From contig DQZA01000022.1 of NCBI GenBank assembly GCA_011042035.1, forward strand, positions 1 through 17,116: DNA of 17,116 bases. The letters are read 5' to 3'. This document shows positions 1 through 7,842 of this stretch, piece by piece; the first letter of the stretch is position 1, and the number at the start of each line of letters is the position of its first letter. The notes under the pieces were generated by a model. It worked only from the letters and a program-made list of their open reading frames with translations, did no database searches and was not told where the DNA came from. The translations under genes and the position numbers were made by a program. The stretch is from Desulfobacteraceae bacterium (lineage in GTDB: Bacteria; Desulfobacterota; DSM-4660; Desulfatiglandales; Desulfatiglandaceae).

Positions 1-117
1 CCCTGAATTGACCCGGGCCATTCATGGCTCTCGCTCTGCGACTATACCCTCGGCATGTCCAGTTACGCTCTGCTGCGGAATCGTCAGGGTTACGAGCGAG
101 GCTATCTTAAAAATGTC

Positions 118-291
118 CTAATCCAGATGAATCGGATGGCCGCCTAGGATACTGGCATGTGAGAAAGGACAGGTGACAAGGATGATCAGCTTGTGTTTTG
201 CAAATTCCTTTATGGCATCAGCGGCTCTGGACTGTCTATCAGGATCTAGGTCAACAAGACGATCGTCCATGATCACAAGATTTTCTCAACC
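118..291 (-). pseudogene. C-terminal remnant of an SMC/YhaN-like AAA ATPase
   Basis: Reading the minus strand from about 291 down to the TAG at 118-120 gives a short open stretch with ATPase C-terminal hallmarks. There is a hydrophobic Walker B-like LVIMDD, then a D-loop-like LVDLDPDRQ, a helix, and ILVTCPFSHA followed by ILGGH. In YhaN/SbcC/RecN-type ATPases the corresponding last stretch is a beta strand ending in TCHP. Here the order of that motif is altered (TCPF), which fits decay. Just upstream in this frame is a TGA, and neither the head-domain Walker A nor a coiled coil can be found, so only the tail survives. Family assignment is from motif memory, not a search. It is co-oriented with the broken toxin gene next door. 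I see nothing recognisable in 1-117 or 292-392. Confidence 0.5.
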
Positions 292-392
292 GCCAGTAAT
301 GTCACGGTATGGTACCTCCCTCTTTCCTAACACTCCGACCACGGACCTCCTTCTTTCCAAGATTGAAAGAAAGGTTCGCCTGAGGCCACAGC

Positions 393-1172
393 TCAAAGAG
401 GGGGAATTAGAAAATTCCTCAATTCATTAATTACCAGCGAAAGATCTACTCCCTGATCCTCCAATAGGGTTCGTCTTACAAACGCCTTCCATTGGGTGCT
501 CTTTTCTTGATCCACGACAAATTCATCGCTCAAAGCAGTCGGAATGCCTTTCGGTATTTGTGTCCTCCGGCGCTCAAATGTCGCCCGGATGGCGTGTGTT
601 AAGACAGACCCCTCAAATGGAAACTGTTTCGAAATTATCCAAATGTCGTAGAAGTCCTTCATTCGGCTGTTAACCATACCAAGGGCAACCATTGCCTGGA
701 GCTTCTCTGCCACGACCGTCTCCTTTGGATATGCACGAATACGAGGCGGAGGCATGTTCAAGAGCGTAGGATATTCAATCTCCTAGGCCTCCGGTGTAAT
801 CACATCACCAAATGCCACGTCGATCTGCACAGGAATTCTTGCGTTGCCCAAACGGGCTGTCAGGCGTATTCGCTCGCCCTGATATTCCTGGTCGCCACGG
901 ATCTCTTCTACCCGGACCGTGCTCTCATCGAACACCAATCCATCAGGCTCGACTTCCACCTGGCAAATCTTCTGAAATAGGGCTTGCAGATGCTCACCTG
1001 AATCGTTCCCATGTCCAAGCAAAACAAGGTCCTTTGTTGGGCGGTGCAACTCTTTCGTCCAAGCCGTGAAGAGCATTGCCCCTTTGAGGACGAACTCTTT
1101 GGCATGTCCCGATTGGGCAAGGCGATAAAGAAAACGTTCCAATGCATAACGCATCAGCACAAGATTGAAAAC
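393..1172 (-). pseudogene. Broken AbiEii-family nucleotidyltransferase toxin
   Basis: Two in-frame pieces make one AbiEii/AbiGii-type protein. The first, about 1172-786, carries LVLMRYALERFLYRL, FVLKGAMLF and RLTARLGNARIPVQID. The second, 782-393, carries EIEYPTLL, RIRAYPKETVVAEKLQAM and NSRMKDFYDIW, and ends FLIPPL. They are split by a TAG at 785-783. The family is the nucleotidyltransferase toxin of type IV toxin-antitoxin or abortive-infection systems. Its metal-binding motif is normally of the type RPTRDLDLLG. Here it reads RPTKDLVLLG, because the codon at 1025-1023 is GTT where one base change from GAT is expected, so a catalytic Asp is missing. The native N-terminus (about 30 residues) and any AbiEi antitoxin gene are absent, and the frame instead continues upstream into a methyltransferase tail. 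Certainly non-functional as a toxin unless the stop is read through, and even then catalytically doubtful. Confidence 0.85.
783..785 (-). other. In-frame amber codon splitting the toxin gene
   Basis: On the minus strand the codons read ITPEA, TAG, EIEYPTLLNM with no change of frame, so a single nonsense codon separates the halves of the nucleotidyltransferase. The residue expected here is variable in the family; a CAG to TAG change would suffice but cannot be proved. Together with the lost Asp in the DxD motif it indicates pseudogenisation rather than regulated readthrough. Confidence 0.85.
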
Positions 1173-1668
1173 CTCGTCCCTTCCAATAAGGGCCTCTGCA
1201 GCGATTATGTTAGCCATCATCCCCTTGTCCAAAGGGTTGATAATGGCACCGTCCAGGCCCTTGGCTATGGCCATTGCCATGAACACCTGATTCATGAACC
1301 TACGCTCAGGAAGGCCATATGATATATTGGAAAGGCCACACATGGTATGAACCCGCTTAAAGCTGGCCATGATTTTTCCACTGCATCCAGGAATTCAACT
1401 CCGAACCTGCTGTTTGTAGCCACAGGCTGAACGAGGGGATCTTTGAACCAGCCATGTGAGGTACTCACGTTCCTTTACCCACAAATACGCCGGCATTGAC
1501 ATCAATATAGTCCGCCCCTGACTCAAATTGGTCCTTGCCCACCTTCTTGATTGCCTCGGCCTCCTGCTTCTCTATGGCCTCCCCAATGGCCTTTCTGCTG
1601 GCATTAATCAGCTCTCCTACTATTATTATAAATCCTCCTCTCTCATCCTCGTTTGTATGGCTATTCAC
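1173..1668 (-). pseudogene. Decayed methyl-THF:corrinoid methyltransferase (MtgA/AcsE type)
   Basis: Pieces of a pterin-binding methyltransferase lie in order on the minus strand. The N-terminus at about 1635-1471 reads IIIVGELINASRKAIGEAI, then DQFESGADYIDVNAGVFVGK. One extra G then shifts the frame, and EYLTWLVQ follows at about 1468-1445. Roughly 100-130 residues are missing next. DPLVQPVATNSRFGVEFLDAVEK follows at about 1441-1374. A run of A at 1377-1373 is one base short, and the tail VHTMCGLSNISYGLPER through GLDGAIINPLDKGMM and IIAAEALIGRDE continues in another frame to 1173. Such enzymes move a methyl group between methyltetrahydrofolate and a corrinoid protein. A good GGAGG sits about 4-7 nt before ATA codons where the ATG should be; only a poor GTG at 1668 is open. 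With at least three lesions the gene is dead. The upstream oxidoreductase was probably its operon partner. Confidence 0.85.
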
Positions 1669-2972
1669 CCATTCACTGAAAAGCTACTATCCTCATTAAC
1701 CTCTCTCTTCCTCGAGAAAAAACTTACGTCGAGTGTAATTCCCGTATGTTTCATCAATAACTTAAAAGGCTCACTATCATGGTCGTGTCCTTTTTCGGAG
1801 TAATCAATTAACTCTGCCATCAAGACCCCCACGACCGGAGCAGTCTTAAATTGGTTTCCACTCGTCCCTATGGCCATGTAGTAGCCGCCCAGGTCAGACT
1901 TGTCATATATGGGTATCCAATCGGTTGAGCAGTCATATAAGTCTGCGATGCCAATTTGTTTATTTGGTATCCCAAGGGAGGGGATCCGGCGGGCTAAGCG
2001 GTACACCTGTGCCTTGTATTGCGCATCACTTATATTGCGGTTGAAATTGTCTGGATCCTCTATCCACTCTTGAGGGTCACATTCCGGGTCCTCGCTTCCC
2101 ACCAGAATCATATTTCCTACTTCTGGGCGGAAGTAGATCGCATTATCTCCGTCAGAGGTGTGATAACCGTCATTGTAAAAATCGAAACCCTCAGGAGATG
2201 GAACATGGTGAACCTCGTGCCGCAGTGGCTGTGTTTTTATGTTCATTCCTTCCAAAACTCCCTTTGCCATACTGTTTATCTTGAAAGAATGAGGCCCAGC
2301 AGCATTCACAACGATGGGCGCATCAATTCTTTCTCCCTTTGAAGTAGTTACACCCACCACCTTGTCTGCCTCTGAGCGTATTTCCACCACCTCGGTATTG
2401 AACATGAATTCACCACCCTTGGCCTCAGTTGCCCGCTGCAAGTTGTGCACGGAAAGCTGGGGATCATTCACATACCCACTGCCTGGTGTATAAATAGCCC
2501 CTTCTAACTTTCCCTTGGGCTCATGAAAATGTGGATCCTCTTCGGGCCGAGTCACGGGCCAAAAGGAATCATCACTAAATATGGGAATATGATCTACCAT
2601 TTGCTGTGGAGTCCATTCCTCATATTCCACACCCACAGCGTCATAGTGTTTCTTGACCTTTCGCCAGTCATGTCCCTTGCTTTTTATCAAGATGGAACCC
2701 GTCTTGCGGTATTGGGCCATTCCCGCCTCATCTTCAACTTCGAGATAGCTAGCCCAATCATCCCAGTAAAAAAATCCCTCGTAGGCGAAGGCCACACCTT
2801 CATAGGTTGAGTAGTGGGCTCGCACTATGGCACATGAGTTGCTTGTAGAACCGTATCCTGCGGAGGGTAGCTTGTCGATACTTAAGGTCTTATACCCTTT
2901 TTTGGCCAGTTCAAACGCAGTTGCCGCACCAATTATTCCTGCACCAATAATAATTGCATCATAGTTTTTCAT
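1665..2972 (-). CDS. FAD-dependent DAO-family oxidoreductase (sarcosine oxidase beta-like)
   Basis: A 435-residue flavoprotein of the DAO superfamily, which oxidises C-N bonds of amino acids or N-methyl amino acids and should be cytosolic. The N-terminal Rossmann motif GAGIIG (residues 10-15) and the acidic residue D33 at the end of the second strand bind FAD. The middle is the substrate domain, and the C-terminal GTSGNQFKTAPVVG closes the FAD site. The end, VNEDSSFSVNG, is typical of a subgroup of FAD oxidoreductases seen beside MttB-like and methyl-THF methyltransferases, as far as I recall. I chose the ATG at 2972 because GGAGGGAGG lies 3-4 nt upstream; the longer frame to 3059 adds residues unlike the family. 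It is transcribed away from soxB, and its stop lies against the methyltransferase relic. Substrate unknown: sarcosine, dimethylglycine or a D-amino acid are possible. Confidence 0.88.
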   Translation of the reverse strand: MKNYDAIIIGAGIIGAATAFELAKKGYKTLSIDKLPSAGYGSTSNSCAIVRAHYSTYEGVAFAYEGFFYWDDWASYLEVEDEAGMAQYRKTGSILIKSKGHDWRKVKKHYDAVGVEYEEWTPQQMVDHIPIFSDDSFWPVTRPEEDPHFHEPKGKLEGAIYTPGSGYVNDPQLSVHNLQRATEAKGGEFMFNTEVVEIRSEADKVVGVTTSKGERIDAPIVVNAAGPHSFKINSMAKGVLEGMNIKTQPLRHEVHHVPSPEGFDFYNDGYHTSDGDNAIYFRPEVGNMILVGSEDPECDPQEWIEDPDNFNRNISDAQYKAQVYRLARRIPSLGIPNKQIGIADLYDCSTDWIPIYDKSDLGGYYMAIGTSGNQFKTAPVVGVLMAELIDYSEKGHDHDSEPFKLLMKHTGITLDVSFFSRKREVNEDSSFSVNG

Positions 2973-3109
2973 TTTCCTCCCTCCATCGCGTAATAAATCA
3001 ACTTTTGATATTACCCTTTTCTTTATCACATTGAAAAGCAATTGTTGAAGAAAATGCAAAATTAGTCCAATATCACTTCGTATTCTCTGAAAATATTAAG
3101 GAGTCATAA
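2973..3109. promoter_or_regulatory. Divergent promoter region, DAO oxidoreductase / soxB
   Basis: This AT-rich 137-bp gap separates two divergent genes and must hold both promoters unless one is read from further away. A candidate for soxB is TTGAAG at 3045-3050, 17 bp, then CAATAT at 3068-3073, both imperfect sigma70 hexamers. For the minus strand a TAATAT lies about 3018-3013 without a convincing -35. The ribosome sites are clear: AAGGAG at 3098-3103 for soxB, and GGAGGGAGG at 2984-2976 for the other gene. No clear operator palindrome was found. Confidence 0.4.
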
Positions 3110-4321
3110 ATGGGTTCCAAGCGGCTGTGGAAGAAAACAAGGCTGAAGAAAAGCTATGATGCCGTCATGATTGGCGGAGGAATACATGGCCTTGCTGCTG
3201 CATACTTTTTGGCAAGAGACCATGGAATAACGAACGTAGCAGTAATTGAAAGAAGGTATATTGGCTTTGGCGGATCAGGACGCAATACCGCTATTGTGCG
3301 TGCCAATCAGAGGACCCAGGGCAACGTGCGCCTTTACGATGAGGGACTGAAGCTCTGGGCTACTCTGATCCGGGAGCTTGATTTCAACATGATGTTTTAC
3401 AATTGTGGAAATCTAAACACCCTTCACTCAGAAGCAGCCATGGGAGCTGCCAGGCTGGCCGTGTGCACGGCGCAACTAAGCGGTGTAAGAAGTGAGCTGC
3501 TTGATAGGAAGCAGTGCAAGGAACTGATTCCAGCTCTCAATATCGAAGACAATATAACCTACCCTATTCTTGGGGGGATGTACCACCCACCAGGAGGCAT
3601 CGTTCGGCATGACGCAGTGGCCTGGGCCCTTGCAAAAGGGGCATCAAGGTACGGGGTACATATTCACCAGAACACTGAGGTGACAAACATTAATGTTGAG
3701 AAGGGGAAGGTTACCGGAATAATTACCAACAAAGGTACCTTAAAATCCCCGCGCGTGTTGATATGTGCTGGTGGTTATGGCGCACTCTTAGCCCAGATGG
3801 CCGGCATTAAGCTTCCCATTCACCCGTTGACGATTCAGGCCATGGTCACCCAGCCCCTGAAACCGATCCTCAACCATGTCATATCTTCTGGGGCCTATCA
3901 CGTTTATGCCAACCAGACCCTAAAGGGGGAAATAGCCACAGGAGCACACATGGATCCCTGGCCCAACTACACGACAAACACAACACCTTATTATATGAAG
4001 CACCAGGCAGAGGCACTCACCGAGTTGCTGCCGTGCCTTAAGGGTGTTAAGTTCATGCGACACTGGGCTGGTATCGCTGACATGACACCCGACATGGCTC
4101 CGATTTTACACGGAAACGACCCAATTGAGGGGCTTTATCTGGATGTGGGATGGGGATACTTTGGTTTTAAGTCAGGCCCAATCACGGGAAAATACATGGC
4201 TGAATACATGGCAAAGGCAAGGAGGCCGCAGATCTTGAAGCCCTTTTCCCTTCGGCGTTTTGAACAATTCCGGCATACCGGGGAGACAGCCGGGGCATTC
4301 AGCTATGGACCATGGAATTGA
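3110..4321 (+). CDS. soxB: Sarcosine oxidase subunit beta
   Basis: A 403-residue beta subunit of heterotetrameric sarcosine oxidase, the usual length. This subunit oxidises the N-methyl group of sarcosine to an imine on FAD and passes electrons to an FMN at the alpha/beta interface. The FAD fingerprint GGGIHG lies at residues 22-27, followed by E47. The segment YIGFGGSGRNTAIVRANQ is characteristic of SoxB. The conserved PGGIVRHDAVAW places H167 where the family attaches FMN covalently. The C-terminus carries RHWAGIADMTPDMAPILH and DVGWGYFGFKSGP, the FAD-closing motif. The ATG has AAGGAG 6 nt upstream. It is the first plus-strand gene of the cluster, but 211 bp and a tandem repeat array separate it from soxD. 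Strong family match; true substrate could be another N-methyl amino acid. Confidence 0.93.
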   Translation: MGSKRLWKKTRLKKSYDAVMIGGGIHGLAAAYFLARDHGITNVAVIERRYIGFGGSGRNTAIVRANQRTQGNVRLYDEGLKLWATLIRELDFNMMFYNCGNLNTLHSEAAMGAARLAVCTAQLSGVRSELLDRKQCKELIPALNIEDNITYPILGGMYHPPGGIVRHDAVAWALAKGASRYGVHIHQNTEVTNINVEKGKVTGIITNKGTLKSPRVLICAGGYGALLAQMAGIKLPIHPLTIQAMVTQPLKPILNHVISSGAYHVYANQTLKGEIATGAHMDPWPNYTTNTTPYYMKHQAEALTELLPCLKGVKFMRHWAGIADMTPDMAPILHGNDPIEGLYLDVGWGYFGFKSGPITGKYMAEYMAKARRPQILKPFSLRRFEQFRHTGETAGAFSYGPWN

Positions 4322-4330
4322 ATATGATAG

Positions 4331-4424
4331 GCGTGGGGCGTTAGGCGTTGGGCATTAGGCGTTGGGCGTTAGGCATGGGGCGTTAGGCATGGGGCGTTAG
4401 GCGTGGGGCGTTAGGCGTGGGGTG
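4331..4424. repeat. 14-bp tandem repeat array
   Basis: Six full units and a partial seventh of a 14-bp repeat close to GCGTGGGGCGTTAG begin at 4331, 4345, 4359, 4373, 4387, 4401 and 4415. Units differ by one to a few bases (GCGTTGGGCATTAG, GCATGGGGCGTTAG). Each unit is itself two related 7-mers, GCGTGGG and GCGTTAG, so the deeper period is 7. The period is not a multiple of three and the array is not in a reading frame of a gene. It lies between soxB and soxD within the presumed operon. Confidence 0.92.
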
Positions 4425-4532
4425 CGACGCGTAAAACTAATAAGCAGCCTTGAGCAGCCATGAACGGAGAAAGGGTGATCCCTCATCCAATCGGTGGTTA
4501 GCGTTGAGCCAAATCAATATTAGGAGGAAACC

Positions 4533-4793
4533 ATGTCTTACACTATCACGTGTCCCATTTGCGGTAAGAGGGACTTATATGAATTTCGTTTTGGCAATGA
4601 AGAAAGAGGCCCATATCCTAACCAGAAAGGATTGACCCCCAGAGCCTATTCAGAGGCAGTCCAAATGCACGAGGCAGTGGGGGGAATCCAAAAGGAATGG
4701 TGGTATCACCGAGACGGCTGTGGAGTGTGGTTTACCACTTGGCGGGACACCTTAACAGGCCGCGAAGTCCTGCAACCGGAGGAGACATCATGA
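4533..4793 (+). CDS. soxD: Sarcosine oxidase subunit delta
   Basis: An 86-residue protein matching the small delta subunit of heterotetrameric sarcosine oxidase, a structural zinc-binding chain rather than a catalytic one. The zinc ligands are visible: C7 and C10 in CPICG near the N-terminus, and H59 and C63 in HRDGC near the C-terminus, with the WWYHRDGCGVWF context typical of the family. Length is close to the usual 85-100. The ATG follows AGGAGG at 4522-4527 with 5 nt spacing. The stop codon overlaps the next start (ATGA), so translation is probably coupled with soxA. Confidence 0.93.
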   Translation: MSYTITCPICGKRDLYEFRFGNEERGPYPNQKGLTPRAYSEAVQMHEAVGGIQKEWWYHRDGCGVWFTTWRDTLTGREVLQPEETS

Positions 4794-7717
4794 GCAGGTT
4801 ACCTCATTCTCCTACACAGAGAATAGACCGAGGCAAAGAGCTGGCCTTTTCATGGCAAGGCAGGCCTATGAAAGGGTTCAAGGGAGATAGCGTTGCCACG
4901 GCCATGTTTTCAAACGGAGTCAGGATATTTTCCCGAAGCATCAAGTATCACAGGCCAAGAGGCCTTTACAGCTTGGACGGTGAATCTGCCAATACGCTGG
5001 TAAACATTGATGGGGAGTGCAATGTCAATGCAGAAACAACCCTTCTGCGGGAGGGCATGCGAGTCAAGGCTCAAAACTATCTGGGTAGCGTGGAAAGAGA
5101 TCTACTAGGTATTTTCGACAAATTCGACCATTTCATGCCCGCGGGATTCTATTATCGCAAGTTTTATAAGCCACCATTTATATGGCCCCTCTCGGTTAAG
5201 ATAATTCGCAAGTTGGCAGGAACGGGAAAAATTGATCCAAATAAGAAATGGAGCAAAAACGATTTTCAGGAGCTTTATCTGAATGCTGAAGTAGCGGTTT
5301 TGGGCGGGGGGCCGGCCGGGATGAAATCGGCTCTTGTTGCAGCGGAGCAAGGGCTCAGGGTAGTTTTATTCGAGGCACGGCCCTGGCTCGGAGGGTTTTA
5401 TGACTGGCGCACACGCCGGTACAAAGATTCTGAACCACTTTTTGAGCGAGGCCGCAAGCTTGCGGAAAAGGTCAAAAGGCATCAAAATATTCGGGTTCTA
5501 CTTCACACCTTTGTAACGAACCTTACCGGAGACAATCTCATAACGGCATTTCAGGTAGGTGACGAACAGGCCCCATTTGTGCAGCGCTATATCGAGATCA
5601 GGCCCACCAGTGTAGTGGTTGCCACCGGTTGCACAGAACGCCCCTTGATTTTTCAAAACAACGACAGACCCGGTGTTATGCAGGCCACATGTGCTCTGAG
5701 GCTTGCCAGAACATACGGAGTGCTTCCCGGCACAAGGGCAGTCTTTAGTGTCGGTGATGACCTGGGTCTAGAGGCTGCAATTGACCTTCATGACATGGGG
5801 TTGCAGGTGGCAGCAATAGCAGATGCAAGACAAAACGGCCATGACCCTGAATTGATCCAAGCAGTGAAAGAAAGAGGTATACCACTTTTTATCAATTGGG
5901 CGGCATCATCAGCTAATGGAAACACGGTGGTAAACGGTGCTGTTCTAGGAAGTTTATCTTCATCTGAATCCAAGGCATTCCCCTGCGACCTATTGGTGGC
6001 CTCAGCAGGGCTCTCACCCGTGACTGCTCCTCTATCTACTATCGGAGCCAAATTTACCTACGATGCTCATACCAACTTCTTTCTTCCCACAGAACTCCCT
6101 CCGAGGGTCTTTCCTGCCGGTAGAATGCTGGGTTATACCGACCCAGCTTCAATTGAGACCTCGGGTGAAGTTTCAGGTCTCAAGGCCGCGGGCTCATGTG
6201 GGTTAAAAACTTCTGCCGGTAAAGCTGAAAGGGCTCTTCAAGACCTGCCTGGACCCAAAAGGGGTTGCAATATTGTGCACGGCCCTCATATCGGAAGTGG
6301 AGACAAGGCCTTTATCTGCTTTGATGAAGACGGGACATACAAGATAGCAAGGCAATGTGTTGAACAGGGCCTTGACCTTCCCGAACTGGCGAAGCGCTTT
6401 GGCGTCTTTGGCCTAGGACCATCGCAGGGCGGCATCCCCAATCACAACCTGCCCCTGGTGCTGGGCGAGTTACGAGGAACTGCCATGGAGGGGCTGTTTC
6501 CTACAACCACTCGTTCGCCATTTGTGCCCGTATTATTGGCGACAGTAGCAGGTCCAAATTACCAAATTTTCAAGAGAACACCCATACATCGTTTGCAGGA
6601 AAAGCCGGAGGCCATATTTCGCAGAACCGGCGCCTGGCAACGCGTAAGATATTTTTCTAATGACCTTACCAGCCGGGATGAAATCATGGCTGTAAGAAAT
6701 TCTGTAGGAATAATAGATGTTTCAACCCTGGGCAAATTCCGCTTGTTCGGACCCGATGCCCTCAAGGCCTTGCAAAGGGTTTATATCTCAGATATGAGCA
6801 AGGTCAAAACAGGGAGGCTTAAGTACTCGGCCATGCTCAATCATGACGGCATGATAGTGGACGATGGTGTTGTAACACAGATTGGAGACAATGATTTCTA
6901 TTTCACCACATCCACTGGCCGCGCCGGCAATACGGTTGAATGGTTCCGCTACCATACCAGGTATGAAAACTGGGAATTTCACCTTGTGAATCTCACCGAT
7001 GCCTTGGCGGCCATTAACCTCGCAGGCCCTAAATCAAGGGAGGTGCTTTCGCGCCTTACGGATGAAGACATTTCGAATGAAGCCATTCCTCATATGGGCT
7101 ATAAAGAGCTTAGAGTTGCCGGCAAAATCCCTGTTCGCGCCCTGAGAGTGGGTTTCGTGGGAGAATTGTCCTATGAGTTACATTTTCCGGCCTCTTATGG
7201 GGAGAGCCTCTGGAATATGTTGTTTGAGGCTGGGGAAGAATTCGGCATCAGGCCCTTTGGGCTTGAAGCGCAATTCACCTTAAGGCTGGAAAAAGGCCAT
7301 ATTATAATAGGCCAAGACACCGAGCAGCGTGTCAATCTACTGGACCTGGGCCTAGGTTTCCTGTGGGATAGAAATGACAGGGCCGGCAAGAAAATTGGTG
7401 CACCTGCCCTTGCCTTTACTGAAGGGCAGAAAGGCAGGCTCAAGCTGGTTGGGCTCAAGACGGATGAGCCTTCCCAGACACCCGGAGATGGCTCTGTTAT
7501 AGCCAAAGGGGATGAAGTGGTAGGGCACCTGTGCAGCTCACGGTATTCCCCTACGCTGCGCCAGTCCATTGCCATGGCGCTTGTGGTGGAGGAGCTGGCC
7601 CAGGAGGGAACGAGACTCAACATTTATCAGAATGATCACAACGATCCGATGTGGTATAAGGCTACGGTGGTTAAGATGCCGTTTTATGACCCACAAGGGA
7701 AGCGGCTCAAAGAATAA
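4790..7717 (+). CDS. soxA: Sarcosine oxidase subunit alpha (with THF-binding domain)
   Basis: A 975-residue alpha subunit, the normal size. The start at 4790 is set by GGAGGAG at 4778-4784 and by the ATGA overlap with soxD; an upstream frame to 4697 is open but has no support. Residues about 12-100 form the ferredoxin-like fold containing SIKYHRPRGLYS. The cluster cysteines of related dehydrogenases are replaced (GESANTL), as expected for Sox alpha, so no 2Fe-2S is predicted. GGGPAGMKSA at 172-181 starts the nucleotide-binding domain for NAD. From about residue 595 to the end lies a GcvT/aminomethyltransferase-like domain that, in the family, binds tetrahydrofolate and captures formaldehyde as methylene-THF. 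In known enzymes O2 reoxidises the FMN; whether oxygen is the acceptor here is unknown. Forms the complex with SoxB, SoxD and SoxG. Confidence 0.93.
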   Translation: MSRLPHSPTQRIDRGKELAFSWQGRPMKGFKGDSVATAMFSNGVRIFSRSIKYHRPRGLYSLDGESANTLVNIDGECNVNAETTLLREGMRVKAQNYLGSVERDLLGIFDKFDHFMPAGFYYRKFYKPPFIWPLSVKIIRKLAGTGKIDPNKKWSKNDFQELYLNAEVAVLGGGPAGMKSALVAAEQGLRVVLFEARPWLGGFYDWRTRRYKDSEPLFERGRKLAEKVKRHQNIRVLLHTFVTNLTGDNLITAFQVGDEQAPFVQRYIEIRPTSVVVATGCTERPLIFQNNDRPGVMQATCALRLARTYGVLPGTRAVFSVGDDLGLEAAIDLHDMGLQVAAIADARQNGHDPELIQAVKERGIPLFINWAASSANGNTVVNGAVLGSLSSSESKAFPCDLLVASAGLSPVTAPLSTIGAKFTYDAHTNFFLPTELPPRVFPAGRMLGYTDPASIETSGEVSGLKAAGSCGLKTSAGKAERALQDLPGPKRGCNIVHGPHIGSGDKAFICFDEDGTYKIARQCVEQGLDLPELAKRFGVFGLGPSQGGIPNHNLPLVLGELRGTAMEGLFPTTTRSPFVPVLLATVAGPNYQIFKRTPIHRLQEKPEAIFRRTGAWQRVRYFSNDLTSRDEIMAVRNSVGIIDVSTLGKFRLFGPDALKALQRVYISDMSKVKTGRLKYSAMLNHDGMIVDDGVVTQIGDNDFYFTTSTGRAGNTVEWFRYHTRYENWEFHLVNLTDALAAINLAGPKSREVLSRLTDEDISNEAIPHMGYKELRVAGKIPVRALRVGFVGELSYELHFPASYGESLWNMLFEAGEEFGIRPFGLEAQFTLRLEKGHIIIGQDTEQRVNLLDLGLGFLWDRNDRAGKKIGAPALAFTEGQKGRLKLVGLKTDEPSQTPGDGSVIAKGDEVVGHLCSSRYSPTLRQSIAMALVVEELAQEGTRLNIYQNDHNDPMWYKATVVKMPFYDPQGKRLKE

Positions 7718-7842
7718 TGCTGGCCCCGGATTGTCCCTACACTATGATAGGGTTGAAGCTCGACTAAGCTAGGGAATTGTGAGTTCTTAGGAAAAATACA
7801 ATGGTGGAATAATGGAATGCTGCGAATGGAAAGGACAGAATC
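7718..7842. other. Spacer between soxA and soxG with repeat debris
   Basis: No gene is seen in these 125 bases. A weak 5-bp inverted repeat CCCTA / TAGGG lies near 7735-7752. GTGGAATAATGGAATG at 7804-7819 is similar to a stretch at 14183-14203 in another spacer, so it looks like copies of a dispersed low-complexity repeat. AAAGGA at about 7830-7835 serves the TTG start that follows. Confidence 0.5.

Noticed and set aside
349..374. Inverted repeat TTCTTTC / GAAAGAA downstream of the toxin gene
   Set aside because: A 7-bp AT-rich stem without a T run on the minus strand is too weak to call a terminator.
173..430. Plus-strand open frame of 85 codons at the left edge
   Set aside because: It lies antisense to the ATPase remnant and to the end of the toxin gene and shows no family features.
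783..785. Amber codon as pyrrolysine
   Set aside because: Pyrrolysine occurs in amine methyltransferases, not AbiEii toxins; the toxin has another disabling change and no pyl genes are visible.
4331..4424. CRISPR array
   Set aside because: Units are contiguous 14-mers with no spacers and no cas genes nearby.
4450..4635. Small open frame upstream of soxD
   Set aside because: It overlaps the soxD start in another frame, has no clear ribosome site and its residues are unlike any known family.
4697..4789. Longer N-terminus for soxA
   Set aside because: The extension lies in soxD in another frame; the ATG at 4790 has a strong ribosome site and fits the family start.
4800..5100. 2Fe-2S cluster in the SoxA N-terminal domain
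   Set aside because: Only one cysteine remains (C77) in the region where related dehydrogenases have four; this is normal for sarcosine oxidase alpha.
7195..7623. 142-codon minus-strand frame inside soxA
   Set aside because: Low-complexity translation antisense to a well-supported gene; a shadow frame.
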